From the NCBI GenBank assembly GCA_949361645.1, contig OX442419.1:8834976-8898975 (forward strand): 64,000 bases of DNA, written 5' to 3'. Shown here piece after piece: positions 1 to 11,436 of this stretch; positions within the stretch are counted from its first letter, which is position 1; every line of letters starts with the position of its first letter. Below the pieces are notes generated by a model that searched no databases, was not told where the DNA came from, and worked only from the letters and a program-made list of their open reading frames with translations. The stretch comes from Spongilla lacustris (taxonomy: Eukaryota > Porifera > Demospongiae > Spongillida > Spongillidae). A program made the position numbers and the translations under genes.

Positions 1-258
1 AGAAATAAAAATTATATTGACTAGGTGCTCTCGGATTTGCTATGTGGGGACTATTTAGCATATTTTGAGTACTTTAACGCACCGTAGGTACCTATATCCG
101 CACTTCCACATTAATTATGCAAGGTTTCCAATGTCCATTCATTTTATCTCATTTACTTATTCAGTCATCAATATTTTCCCAACCAAATGATATTTTCCTT
201 CGGTGCCACCGGATTATATGAGAGTAATCAATGCACTTATTTTTCATCATTTTTTCAG

Positions 259-379
259 AGCTTAGGGCCTTCAAATCGCGCTTCCCTTGAATGGTTAGTG
301 AGATACACCCCAAATCCAAAACGCATAATATCACGTGCTACTCTTTCGTCAGTTAGCCGTGCCCAGACCGAGCTGTTCT
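259..379 (+). CDS. exon of an unidentified gene
   Basis: Reading frame of 40 codons plus one base (SLGPSNRASLEWLVRY near its start, ending SRAQTELF). It is preceded by a pyrimidine tract and TTTTTTCAG acceptor and followed by a strong donor, TTCT|GTAAGT. The mixed, non-repetitive composition and good splice signals suggest a real internal exon. I do not recognise the family. It could be an upstream exon of the RNF113-like gene or of a separate gene that starts outside the window. Confidence 0.4.
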
Positions 380-506
380 GTAAGTACAAGTAGTTAATGA
401 TAATATGTATTGCAAATTGATGTCTATAACCACGACCCCACCCACCACTATAATGTACACAACAACTTAACGTGCAAAATAACTTATTAACCGCTATTTA
501 CTGTAG

Positions 507-625
507 GCAGAGATAATCTGCTGTAGGCCTGCTCTTCGCTTTTGGTTCGGTACTTCCGCGGACGATTTCGAACGGTACGAAGACGACAATATCGAAGATC
601 AATCCCACGAGGATATGAGATGCAG
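507..625 (+). CDS. possible exon, acidic peptide
   Basis: Open frame reading ALRFWFGTSADDFERYEDD and continuing with NIEDQSHEDMRC, after a TTACTGTAG acceptor and before a possible donor TGCAG|GTTAAA. Joining it to the exon at 259-379 does not keep this frame with the obvious sites, so the exon edges or the gene model are uncertain. Product unknown. Confidence 0.25.
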
Positions 626-639
626 GTTAAAGACCTGGA

Positions 640-1015
640 AGTCTGCCTGTGGACTGGATTCTATGGCAGAACTGAAGCCTACTACCCCACAGGCCTCAGC
701 TAACTGCTACGGAGGTACGGGAGTGCACGGACCCTATTGCAGACAGACAGCTATAAAGCTGGTACTATACTCTGGACTCTACGGCAGGCAGCGACGGAAT
801 ACCCCTGGCCCATGTATGGAGTGAACTCTATGGCAATAAGCGATGCATGAAGAATCACACAGTTAACAGCTATGAACTCAAATCTATGGCAGACACCTAA
901 CAGCTACAGTGTATGGAGTTGGAGTGATCCCTATTGCACACAGCTATGAAGTACTCCATGGCAAGAAGCTATGGGCCCTATGGCAAGTACCCCATATAGC
1001 AAGCACCTAAGAAAT
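640..1015. repeat. degenerate CTATGGCA minisatellite
   Basis: Many imperfect repeats of words such as CTCTATGGCA, CTATGGCAAG and GATACCCCACAGCT. The short ORF across it (RLKTWKSACGLDSMAEL...) reads the repeat and is probably not coding. Confidence 0.4.
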
Positions 1016-1049
1016 GAATCCTATGGCAGATACCCCACAGCTGACAGCG

Positions 1050-1165
1050 TGTGTGTGAGCATATGTGTGTGTGATTGTGTGTGTGAGCATATGTGTGTGT
1101 GATTGTGTGTGTGAGCATGTGTGTGAGTATGTATGCATGACTGTGTGTGCATGTGTTGTTGTGTG
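1050..1165. repeat. TG-rich simple repeat
   Basis: Runs of (TG)n interrupted by regularly spaced GAGCATATG and ATTGTG words. Confidence 0.7.
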
Positions 1166-1379
1166 AGTGGCTATGAATCCTCTCTTCCCCTCTCTCTGTA
1201 CATGTAAGTCAGTATGTACATGTATATATATGCTAAGAATCAGTTCTTGTACTTGTGCAATGCATGCATATGCACATGAATGTAATTGGCTAGTTTTGAT
1301 GACATTCTGCATTGTTTTCCACAGTACACAACTCAACTCCAGCTATCGATGCTCACCAATGGCAAGCTCTATTTACCCA

Positions 1380-2342
1380 CTCCTCCCTCCCTCCCCCTCC
1401 CTCCCTCCCTCCCTCCCTCCCTCCCTCCCTCCCTCCCTCCCTCCCTCCCTCCCTCCCTCCCTCCCTCCCTCCCTCCCTCCCTCCCTCCCTCCTCCCTCCC
1501 TCCCTCCCTCCCTCCCTCCCTCCCTCCCTCCCTCCCTCCCTCCCTCCCTCCCTCCCTCCCTCCCTCCCTCCCTCCCTCCCTCCCTCCCTCCCTCCCTCCC
1601 TCCCTCCCTCCCTCCCTCCCTCCCTCCCTCCCTCCCTCCCTCCCTCCCTCCCTCCCTCCCTCCCTCCCTCCCTCCCTCCCTCCCTCCCTCCCTCCCTCCC
1701 TCCCTCCCTCCCTCCCTCCCTCCCTCCCTCCCTCCCTCCCTCCCTCCTCCTCCCTCCCTCCTCCCTCCCTCCCTCCCTCCCTCCCTCCCTCCCTCCCTCC
1801 CTCCCTCCCTCCCTCCCTCCCTCCCTCCCTCCCTCCCTCCCCCTCTCCCTCCCTCCTCCCTCCCTCCCTCCCTCCCTCCCTCCCTCCCTCCCTCCCTCCC
1901 TCCCTCCCTCCTCCCTCCCTCCCTCCCTCCCTCCCTCCCTCCCTCCCCCCTCCCTCCCTCCCTCCCTCCCTCCCTCCCTCCCTCCCTCCCTCCCCTCCCT
2001 CCCTCCCTCCCTCCCTCCCTCCCTCCCTCCCTCCCTCCCTCCCTCCCTCCCTCCCTCCCTCCCTCCCTCCCTCCCTCCCTCCCTCCCTCCCTCCCTCCCT
2101 CCCTCCCTCCCTCCCTCCCTCCCTCCCTCCCTCCCTCCCTCCCTCCCTCCCTCCCTCCCTCCCTCCCTCCCTCCCTCCCTCCCTCCCTCCCTCCCTCCCT
2201 CCCTCCCTCCCTCCCTCCCTCCCTCCCTCCCTCCCTCCCTCCCTCCCTCCCTCCCTCCCTCCCTCCCTCCCTCCCTCCCTCCCTCCCTCCCTCCCTCCCT
2301 CCCTCCCTCCCTCCCTCTCCATCCTCGCCTCCCTCCCTCCTT
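1380..2342. repeat. very long (CCCT)n microsatellite
   Basis: About 960 bp of almost pure CCCT tetranucleotide with a handful of phase breaks (for example near 1491, 1746, 1840, 1855, 1910, 1946 and 1992). All long ORFs here on both strands (Ser-Leu-Pro-Pro or Gly-Arg-Glu-Gly repeats) are products of the repeat. It lies just upstream of the acceptor of an RNF113-like exon, so it is probably intronic. Confidence 0.97.
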
Positions 2343-2375
2343 CCATGATCCTCTCCTTCCACTTTCCTTCATCAG

Positions 2376-3799
2376 AAGAGGCTCAGAGTGTTCAGTGACA
2401 AAGATAAGGACAAACTCAGCAAGGTGACCCAACATACTAAGTCTGTGAGGGAGGCATGACATGGAGGCCACCCTCACCTTGGAGATGGAGACAGAACAGA
2501 ACAGGGACCAGTGGGGTGTCATGGAGAAGGCACAGAATTTGAACCAGGTCTGGGCACTGGTCACCACTTGCAGTAACCCTTTATAGGCCAGTCAGATACA
2601 GTGATATTAGCCCTTTAGTGACACGAGTTTTAACCCTGTAAAGACAGCAATATCAGCATTATTCTCCAGAACAAATTTTTATTTGTATATGTCTAGTTGC
2701 CATGGTGATTCATGTCCTCCTACTATGCTGCAAAACTCAGTCTGTTGTATGATGATTAATTAATATTGTTTGTTTTCCATATATAGTATGGAGGACAACA
2801 TATACAGAGGACACAACTACACCGAGTACTTCGAGGCCGCAAGAGGAGGGAGACCTCACAAGGGAGTGCAGCCAGCAGGTGGGTGTGGTCAAGGGAGGTG
2901 GTAGCAGGTGTGATGAGGCCAAATATTGTGGCATACAATTGTACGATTCCATGAGTGTTGTGTGTGTGTGTGTGTGTGTGTGTATTTGTGTGTGTGTGTG
3001 TGTGTCTGCAATGTATGGTAGCAAGCACACGATGCATGAACATAAACTGTACAGAAAATGTCACACACTTTAAAAGGAGCACACCTTAAAGGGCACACTT
3101 TAAAAGGAGCACACCTCAATGGGCACACTTTAAAAGGAGCACACCTTAATGGGCGCACTTTAAAAGGAGCACACCTTAATGGGCACACTTTAAAAGGAGC
3201 ACACCTTAATGGGCACACTTTAAATGGAGCACACCATAATGGGCACACCTTCCCCTACAAAAAAATCTTGGCATACATGTTCCAAATTCATGTGTGATAT
3301 GTTGTCGCATGTGTTCCAGTTTTTCTAGAGCACTGTTGAACATGCTTATGTCATTCACTTGCAGGCATATCACCCTTCTAACTTGCACAGGTTGAAGAGT
3401 TTCTAACACGCGTTCCCCCGAGAAGTTATAAAGTGGCACACCCTATAGCATATTAGCGGGTATGCCTCATCGGGGAATCGCTTTTTAGAAACTATTCATC
3501 CTGTGCAAGTTAGAAGAGTGATATGCCTGCAATTTAATGACATACATGTACATGCAAGCATGTTCAACAGTGCTCTAGAAAAACTGGAACACTTGCAAAA
3601 ACATATCACGCATGAATTTGGAACATGTCATGCCAAGATTTTTTCATAGGGGATCCATTGCGGGATAATGTGCAGACAGCATTCTACATGTAGGGGCCAT
3701 TTTCCCCTCCCCTAGGAAAGGTCCCCTGTACTGTTCTTTGGGAGTACCAACCTGACATCTGCAAAGACTACAAGGAGGCAGGCTACTGCGACTTTGAAG
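2376..3799 (+). CDS. RNF113A/Cwc24-like spliceosomal zinc-finger protein, partial and frame-disrupted
   Basis: Three exon-like blocks match the middle of RNF113A (yeast Cwc24), a nuclear CCCH/RING protein of the spliceosome. Block 2376-2547, after TTCATCAG, contains DMEATLTLEMETEQNRDQ, like the DMGAT...ELDTEKERDAQ stretch of vertebrate RNF113. Block 2787-2878 reads MEDNIYRGHNYTEYF, like the KIYRGINNYQKY region. Block 3716-3799 reads VLWEYQPDICKDYKEAGYC, the hallmark entry to the CCCH finger, and ends at a GTTGGT donor. The last two blocks join in frame (PAG-KVPCTVLWEYQ). The first block needs a one-base shift internally and does not join block two in frame. The rest of the CCCH finger and the RING finger were not found downstream, where minisatellites begin. 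It is either a decayed copy or a real gene interrupted by repeats and base errors. Confidence 0.6.
2959..3003. repeat. (GT)n microsatellite
   Basis: Imperfect GT dinucleotide run of about 45 bp. Confidence 0.9.
3062..3250. repeat. 30-bp minisatellite, about 6 copies
   Basis: Tandem unit ACACTTTAAAAGGAGCACAC plus CTTAATGGGC, with few substitutions between copies. It abuts the foldback element at 3252. Confidence 0.9.
3252..3652. mobile_element. ~400-bp foldback/MITE-like inverted repeat
   Basis: Arms of about 160 bp are near-perfect reverse complements. The left arm starts CCCCTACAAAAAAATCTTGG and the right arm ends CCAAGATTTTTTCATAGGGG. The centre is at about 3450. No coding capacity. No target-site duplication was identified, partly because a minisatellite abuts the left side. 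Confidence 0.7.
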
Positions 3800-3861
3800 G
3801 TTGGTGTGTCTGGTGTGTACTGGTGTGTTGTGTAGGTATGTGCTGGTGTTTGCATGATGTG

Positions 3862-5155
3862 TTTGCCCATACACCGGCCTATACACCATACACCAGCCTA
3901 GACCCCATACACCAGCCTGTACACCATACACTAGCCTGTACACCATACACCAGCCTGTACACCATACACCAGCCAGTACACCATACACCTATACCTATAT
4001 ACACCATACATCAGCCTGTACACCAGCCTGTACACCATACACCAGCCTAGACCCCATACACCAGCCTGTACACCATACACCAGCCTAGACCCCATACACC
4101 AGCCTAGAACCCATACACCAGCCTGTACACCATACACCAGCCTGTACACCATACACTAGCCTGTACACCATACACCAGCCTGTACACCATACACTAGCCT
4201 GTACACCATACACCAGCCTAGACCCCATACACCAGCCTGTACACCATACACCAGCCTGTACACCATACACTAGCCTGTACACCATACACCATCCTATACA
4301 CCATACACCATCCTATACACCATACCCCAGCCTGTACACCATACACCAGCCTATACACCATACACTAGCCTGTACACCATACACCAGCCTGTACACCATA
4401 CACCAGCCTGTACACCATACACTAGCCTGTACACCATACACCAGCCTAGACCCCATACACCAGCCTGTACACCATACACCAGCCTGTACACCATACACCA
4501 GCCTGTACACCATACACTAGCCTGTACACCATACACCATCCTATACACCATACCCCAACCTGTATACCATACACCAGCCTATACACCACCATACACTAGC
4601 CTGTACACCATACACCAGCCTGTACACCATACACCAGCCTGTACACCATACACCAGCCTATACACCATACACCAGCCTAGACCCCATGCACCAGCCTATA
4701 CACCTATACACTATACACCAGCCTATACACCATACACTAGCCTGTACACCATACACCAGCCTGTACACCATACACCAGCCTAGACCCCATACACCAGCCT
4801 ATACACCTATACACCATACACCAGCCTGTACACCATACACCAGCCTATACACCTATACACCATACACCAGCCTGTACACCATACACCAGCCTATACACCA
4901 TACACCATCCTATACACCATACACCAGCCTATACACCATACACCTGTACACCATACACCAGCCTATATACCATACACTAGCCTGTACACCATACACCAGC
5001 CTGTACACCATACACCAGCCTATACACCATACACCAGCCTGTACACCATACACCAGCCTGTACACCATACATCAGCCTGTACACCATACCCCAGCCTGTA
5101 CACCATACACCATACACTAGCTTATACACCATACCCCATACATCAGCCTATACAT
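3862..5155. repeat. 19-bp minisatellite, about 1.3 kb
   Basis: Tandem units of CACCATACACCAGCCTGTA with recurring variants (CCTAGACCC, CCTATACAC, ACTAGCC). The Tyr/Thr/Pro and Val/Tyr/Cys ORFs across it simply read the repeat. Confidence 0.97.
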
Positions 5156-5239
5156 CATAAATAACCAGCCCATACACGCTCCTACATGTACATGTACCAG
5201 AATACTGAAGGCTTTTGTCATACATGTACCTACTCTTAA

Positions 5240-5605
5240 TCCTAAGATCTGCCCATGGTCTGTGCTGTGATTATAATAAACTTGAAAGGGGAACCCACAA
5301 CCTTATCTGATGTTAGAGGCCCATGTAGTGCTGCTACCTTGCCTGCCCTGAAGCTACATGTAGACCTACCCTGCATGAACCCCTACATGGACCTACATAG
5401 ACCGAACCCTTACATGGACCTACCCTGCATGAACCCTACATGGACCTACATAGACCTACATGTACCTACCTGAGTACTGAAAATTACTTGTGTCTTTTGT
5501 CTACATGTATTCCCTTCAAACTACATGTAACATCTGCCCTTCTGTGCTGTGAATATAATTAAACTTGAAAGGAACCCACAACCTTATCTGATGTTAGGCA
5601 TAAAA
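5240..5605. repeat. two diverged direct copies of a ~70-bp block
   Basis: A block ending GAACCCACAACCTTATCTGA occurs near 5247-5315 and again near 5530-5598. Between them lie degenerate CTACATGGACCTAC-type repeats. Confidence 0.6.
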
Positions 5606-5927
5606 TAAACATACCCTGATATGTACCTACCTAAGACTACCATATCTACAAGACCTACATGTACATGTGTACATCTATCTAACTACTGGCATGTACTTAT
5701 GCATGTAGGACTACCGTGGACCTACATGAATTTGGTTTTACCAGAGGGCGCACGAAAACTGGGGGGGAGGAGGGGATGCAGTCGAAGGGGTACATTTGTA
5801 CATGCCTTGTTGTGCTCCACCGCTTTGTTGACATTTGTCAGCAAGTATTCGGACTTTTTTTTACGTATGACACAACATGTAATCTACTCGCAGGTATATG
5901 TAATCATCAACGGAAGCGTGTGTGGCT

Positions 5928-5953
5928 GGGGGGGGGGGGGGGGGGGGGGGGGG
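5928..5953. repeat. poly-G tract followed by GCAATTGC
   Basis: 26 consecutive G residues followed by GCAATTGC. Similar G-tract plus GCAA/TTGC arrangements occur at the ends of the element at 57000-62617. Confidence 0.8.
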
Positions 5954-6239
5954 CAATTGCTGCCAGAGGGGTGGCATTTCATATGCCATGGGGGAGGGGG
6001 GGGAAGAAGGCCCCCCCACCCCCAAGGCTATGCTTGATCCAGGGCTGCATGGTATCTACTTAGACTTATCGTGAGTACTGAAGGTTAAGTGTTCATGTGT
6101 CTTTCCTCTTCACCTCCGTACCACCTACACTGTACTCCTTTCTAGTAGAAACCATACAGAGAAGTTACATGTATAAGTCATACAAACCACACACTGTGTG
6201 CAGAATGTGTGTGTGTGTGTGGGGGGGGGGGGGGGGTAA

Positions 6240-7560
6240 TGAATGACAGGGGCCTGTTGGGCAAGCACTAGTCCTGATGCCTTGGTTGAGCTTTGCATTG
6301 GGAGGGGATGGAGTGTGCTTTGTGCATGATGCTGAGGGCTTTGGTTTTATGGTAGGGGCATTTGTTCTGATGCATAACCATCACTTTTTTCCTCTAGGTT
6401 TCAATATCAGGAGCTGCGAATTTGTTTTTAAAAATGTCTGTTTGCAACTGTTTCCACGGAGATGTGCTACCATCAAGTATCTATATGATGCTACTTAGGC
6501 ACTTATCTTTTTTTGTTTTGTTTGGTGCTCATAATATGACACTAGACTTGCTTGTAACTGTGATAGCCATCCGATGAGGAAGAAGTGCAGCAGGGTCTTT
6601 GTGGTTATTGTCAATTTGTAAACGTACTAGTAACTCAGTGATGAGGAAGGGCAGCATGACCCGGCCGTCGACCTGATCACTACGGTAGATGTATTAACCT
6701 ATAAGAAGTTCGATATCTTGACATGAAATAAACGTGAAGTACGGGTTCTAGCTTGCCAATGTGTTCGGCTCTAGAGAAACGCCCACGCTGCCGGTCCTCC
6801 CATCGTTTACATCTCCCATATCACATTGAGTCGATGATTGACTACAGAAGGGGCTAAGAGAAACTATAAATGTAATAGCATATATCATAGGAAGTATCGC
6901 TTTATATTATCTCTGCTTTTACGATATGTTGCCCGCGATGATCGCGATCGAGGCTTCATGGCAATAATGAATATTGCCGCATAGAAAGGTGGCATAAAAA
7001 GTGCTGGTGGCGTGACGTGCACAACGGACGCTGCACCCGGCCAATATTGAAAGGATGGGTAAATATGCATGGCGGAGCATATATGATGACATATTGGGAG
7101 TTGGCCCCGATTGGGACTCGGTCTCCCGTCGTGAACTACTAGTAATTGCGGACCGGCCACTTTGGACGAAGCCAACATCATCCCTTTCGGTCATCTGCGG
7201 TGCGTGTTCAATCTGTGTTTACGGGAGCTACAATTACTTTTACTTACTTAGTATTAGTAATACGTCATCGGCTTTGTATGCGTCTCGTGAGCTAGGCCAT
7301 TAATTAAAAACATTATTGATAAATGACATAATTGTTAATAAATGTTACGTAACATGTCTACTTTACGAATAAATTAGTGCGGTAGAAATTAATTTTTTGT
7401 CTTGATTTTTGTACAAGAATGGCTCATGATATAAATCTATAAATTACAGATTCACAATCAGACCGATTTATCGTACTTAGTACATGTGTTAAAAATCAAT
7501 TTGAAAAAAAGTGCTAAATGTCCGCCTATGTATGGGCAATTTCTCCATATGTGTACATGT
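6240..7560. other. no recognisable gene
   Basis: Only short overlapping ORFs on both strands at about 6900-7300, none resembling a known protein. Part of 7400-7545 (words such as TTTTGTCTTGATTTT and GCGCCTATGTATGGGC-like) resembles the inside of the foldback element at 23.8 kb, so some of it is probably transposon-derived. Confidence 0.4.
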
Positions 7561-8020
7561 ACTGTAGGCCTATTGTGTCGTCCAGACCATGCACTCCTAG
7601 AATGTGTGCAATCATGCAAGAGCTGATCTTAATGTAGTCATTTTTATCAGCTTAACGAGACTTATAACCAAAGTACGAAATGATATCAAGCATAGCCGAA
7701 ATGCATGCATGTACATGTGTGCTAGATGTAGCTAGTAGCACAGGTAAATTACATGCATCACCATCACATCACACCAAACGCTGTATAACATAAATGCACA
7801 TCATTCGTACATGTACGTGCATGTTATTTATATCATATGTATCTTGCAAAGCGTATGGATATTAGGACGATTGCATGCATCTGTTACATCATCATTCCGT
7901 ACGGCCACCCACCGCGGCTCGATATTTTCATAACGGAGTTCTACGTTTTGTGTACCCCCTTAGCGCATACTTGTGGTATTTACACCAATGCATAAAACAC
8001 TCTCCTTAATTAAATTCGCA

Positions 8021-8030
8021 GTATATAAAG
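8021..8030 (+). promoter_or_regulatory. TATA box of CaaX microprotein copy A
   Basis: GTATATAAAG followed by GCTCGAATTG, about 85 bp upstream of the ATG at 8112, the right distance for a short 5' leader. The same TATATAAAGGCT is found upstream of the other intact plus-strand copies, at about 11140, 14340, 40644 and 56481. Confidence 0.6.
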
Positions 8031-8111
8031 GCTCGAATTGATCGACGTATCGAACATACCCAAGTTCTTATATACCACCACGAGAATTTCATATCAAGTC
8101 GACAGTATATT

Positions 8112-8303
8112 ATGGAGGCCAGCACCACAAGGACAGAACATGGCGTGGCTGATTACTGCACTATGGCTACTGCGTACGGCGGCAATCGAGAAGGACAGCC
8201 GGATTACCTTGAAGCGAACACACAAAATGGAGTCAGAAGCCATCAATTGTGTACAGATGAGCCAACCATTGATGGCTACTACCCACAATGTGTGATTTTA
8301 TAG
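8112..8303 (+). CDS. CaaX-box microprotein, copy A
   Basis: 63-codon ORF starting MEASTTRTEHGVADYCTM and ending YYPQCVIL-stop. The start has A at -3 and G at +4 and lies about 85 bp after a TATA box. The last four residues, CVIL, fit a CaaX prenylation box; a C-terminal Leu would favour geranylgeranyl transferase I. No signal peptide, membrane segment or known domain is visible. At least five intact copies lie in this window. It is not a G-protein gamma subunit: the size and CaaX end are similar, but the helical body and the motif before the end are missing. Whether it is translated is unknown. The antisense frame is also open for about 60 codons. Confidence 0.5.
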   Translation: MEASTTRTEHGVADYCTMATAYGGNREGQPDYLEANTQNGVRSHQLCTDEPTIDGYYPQCVIL

Positions 8304-8647
8304 ACTTTGAGAAATTTCTACATGTTTGCCGGTGTGTCAATTACTGGCAATTTATAATTAACTTCTTTTGCCTTTCATAATAAGAATAATATGATCATTG
8401 ATGAAAACGTGATATGGTTTAAATTAATGTGTGTGCATGATAATGCATCTGTATATTGTACCTCAATGCCAACATAAGTGCATGTAGTCCATGCAGCGCT
8501 GCGTGGCATTATTATCGCTCAACTACCTTGCACTAGCTAAACTCTTATACATGTACGTGTACTACCATTTGCCCTGCAGGCGCGTTTGTCGCTTGGTGTT
8601 TTGGTGGGCTTCTTTAGTTTTTCGTGCATAGTTTTGGTTTATGATTA

Positions 8648-9508
8648 GGGGCCGTTCATAAATTACGTCACGCAAAAGGGGGGGGAGGGGGTCTGAACAA
8701 TTGTGACGGTTTGTGACGGTGGGGGAGGGGGGGTTTAGGCTGGCTTGATGTCACATTTTGAATTAAAATTCATTGTCGTGGTCTATGATGCACGACGGTA
8801 TTTAGCGGTTACTAAAATTGATTCATGTCGTGGGTAATATTGCTCTACGCGCTCGATGATGGCATCAGTACCAGGCAGTCCACTTGCATTTGCTTTTTTG
8901 GCCGGTCGTGCAAGATCTACTCTCTCTATTTCGCTTTAAACGTGATGCTGCAGAAACTTATGGTGATTCATAAGCGAGACAAGCCAAACAAGAGCTAGTT
9001 GCTGCCTAGTTGGGCATTGCCTGACTATACTGGCGCGTTTGACCAAACCGAGTTATTATTACATTAGAGTCACGCGCATCAAGTTGCTGCCCTATCTGAG
9101 GCACAGAGATGAGATAAAGTTGACTGCCTGAAACAGACTAGGCAGTCTGGATTGGTAAAAATCACTTTGACCTCGAAGGAGTTATGCCGGGTAGCCACGC
9201 GGCCTAGAATGAAGAAGACCTTCATGCTTGCGACGATGTATGATATATTATTGACAGTAGTGTGGTCGACTTCAATGGACCGGAGTTGCCCGCATGCGAA
9301 AACTGTTTCTTTGAACTTTGCTTGCATTACGGCGCGAAACTGCACGCTCGAAGCGATTTATGATTATTCATGAAAGGGGAGGGGGGGGAGCAAATGTGAC
9401 GTAATTAAGAGGGGGGGGGAGAGGACTATTGTGACGGTTCCGTGACGGAGGGGGGGGAGGGGGTCCAAAACAGCCTTAATTTGTGTGACGTAATTTATGA
9501 ACGGCCCC
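8648..9508. mobile_element. PIF/Harbinger-type nonautonomous element, TTA target duplication
   Basis: Terminal inverted repeats of about 28 bp start GGGGCCGTTCATAAATTACG and end with the reverse complement. TTA flanks both sides (8645-8647 and 9509-9511). The unoccupied target ATGATTACGGGCGA is present in related repeats, for example near 10970, so the three-base duplication is well supported. A three-base TTA/TAA duplication is typical of PIF/Harbinger. Inside are G-rich subterminal stretches and no transposase. Insertion is into a CaaX-repeat unit. Confidence 0.75.
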
Positions 9509-9814
9509 TTACGGGCGAGTCGGGGCGACCCACATGCACATGCATCATCATTACATCATATACTACGTTGCATTCCTTACTGCCACCCATGCACCGCGGC
9601 TCGATATTATTCATAATGTATGTTTTAAGTTGTGTGTACTCCGGAGTACCCCCTTAACGCATACTTGTACATGTATTCATGTAATTAATGTTGGCATTCA
9701 CACCAATGAATATATGCCCGAGCCCTCCTCGCTCGATCGGCATCATTTTCGATACTTGGACGTATATAGAATATATCATGTTTAGTAGGACTGCAGCATT
9801 TAAAAGCTCCATCG

Positions 9815-9906
9815 AATTACATATACAGGCCAGGAGTCATACATGTAAATTGTGTACAGATGAGCAAATCATTGAGGGCTACTACGCACAATGTGTGATT
9901 TTATAG
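9815..9906 (+). pseudogene. CaaX microprotein, copy B, 5' deleted
   Basis: The first half of the ORF is missing: sequence jumps from GGCCAG to GAGTCAT. The 3' half survives and still ends YYAQCVIL-stop. Its TATA box is degraded to CATTTAAAAG. Confidence 0.7.
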
Positions 9907-11244
9907 ACTTTGAGAATCAACAAGTCAATTTTGTTTGTGTGTCCAAATATAAATTTTCACAATTTTAGTCATGATATCAGATTACTGGCAATTTAACGTC
10001 TTTTATCTTTCATAATAAGCTCGATCAATCGGATTCTGGATACCTGTATAGTGCAGACAAGGCACTGCATACATCAGGACACTATACCTTGCACTCTTAG
10101 AAAGGATACATTACGCCGGCCATGCAAGCTTAAAATGTAGTACATTGGTATGTTCTTAACGAGACTGATAACCCTAGTACAAAAAATGATGCCCGCTCTG
10201 CATGCACGTATAGAGCCTATTTGATCTTAACAACTCAAGTTCAAACTTGTAATACTAACATGGTCGGTGGGCAAATACAGCACATTATATACACACACAA
10301 AGACAATAACACAGGCTGTTGGTACTCACTTAGTAGTGAGGGTACATCGCACGCCCCATGCATAATGTCGTTGCTCCAAGAGCCATACCATTTGCCAACT
10401 GAGCCATGTATAGAATAATAAGACTATCACCTCTGTTGGCTCCATTACGCAATATATGTTACGCATGTCTCGTGAACTGATCACATCCCACAGCTCAATT
10501 ACATCATCATTATATCATGCCAAACACTTTGGTATCGTGCGACTGAGGCATATGGATGCTAGGAATGTTGCAGGAACATTAATTTGGAAGTGGATTGGTG
10601 TATGTGTGTATTTGTGGGTGTGCATGTGTGAGGTGTATTAAATGTTGGAAGGTGCAGGGAGGATCCGTCTTCCTCCAACCCTGCTAGACGGTTCAGGGAT
10701 GGAGCTAGAGATCAAAATAAAGCCAGGGAATATTATGTTCTTTGTTGAAACGTGGTTTAAATTAATATGTATGCATCTGTATATTATTGTACCTCAATGC
10801 ATACATAAGTGCATGTAGTCCATGCAGCGCTGCATGTTATTATTATCGCTCAACTACCTTGCACTAGATACACTCTTACATGTACGTGTACTACCATTTG
10901 CCATGCAGGCGCGCTTGTCGCTTGGTGTTTTGGTGGGCTTCTTTAGTTTTTCGTGCATAGTTTTGGTTAATGATTACGGGCGACCCCCATGCTACTACGT
11001 TGCATTCCTTACTGCCCCCCACCGGCTCGTTATTATTCATAACGGATGTTCTTAGTTGTGTGTATCTCTTAAACCTTGTGTACATGTATACATGTTGGTA
11101 TTCACACCAATGAATATATCATGTTTAGTAGGACTGCCGTATATAAAGGCTCACGTACATGTACATGTTTCAAAGTTGAAACATATACAAGTACAAGTTC
11201 ATATATACCACCAAGAGAAGTTCAAATCAAGTCTACAATATATA

Positions 11245-11436
11245 ATGGAGGCCAGCACCACAAGGACAGAACATGGCGTGGCTGATTACTGCACTATGGC
11301 TACTGCGTACGGCGGCAATCGAGAAGGACAGCCGGATTACCTTGAAGCGAACACACAAAATGGAGTCAGAAGTCATCAATTGTGTACAGATGAGCCAACC
11401 ATTGATGGCTACTACCCAAAATGTGTGATTTTATAG
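11245..11436 (+). CDS. CaaX microprotein, copy C
   Basis: Intact 63-codon ORF nearly identical to copy A, ending YYPKCVIL-stop, with a TATATAAA at about 11140. The upstream leader (ACCACCAAGAGAAGTTCAAA) is also conserved in copy H at 40.7 kb. Confidence 0.5.
   Translation: MEASTTRTEHGVADYCTMATAYGGNREGQPDYLEANTQNGVRSHQLCTDEPTIDGYYPKCVIL

Noticed and set aside
1167..2567. Long ORFs (300-400 codons) of Ser-Leu-Pro-Pro or Gly-Arg-Glu-Gly repeats on both strands
   Set aside because: They only translate the CCCT microsatellite; all frames are open because the repeat has no stop codons.
3823..5120. Tyr/Thr/Pro-rich and Val/Tyr/Cys-rich ORFs
   Set aside because: Translation of the 19-bp minisatellite.
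3862..5155. CRISPR-like array
   Set aside because: Units are contiguous with no unique spacers, there are no cas genes, and the genome is eukaryotic.
8094..8288. Antisense 64-codon ORF over the CaaX gene
   Set aside because: It is open in several copies only because the DNA is conserved; the TATA box and good start context belong to the other strand.
8112..8303. G-protein gamma subunit
   Set aside because: Size and CaaX end fit, but the helical body and the conserved motif before the CaaX are absent.
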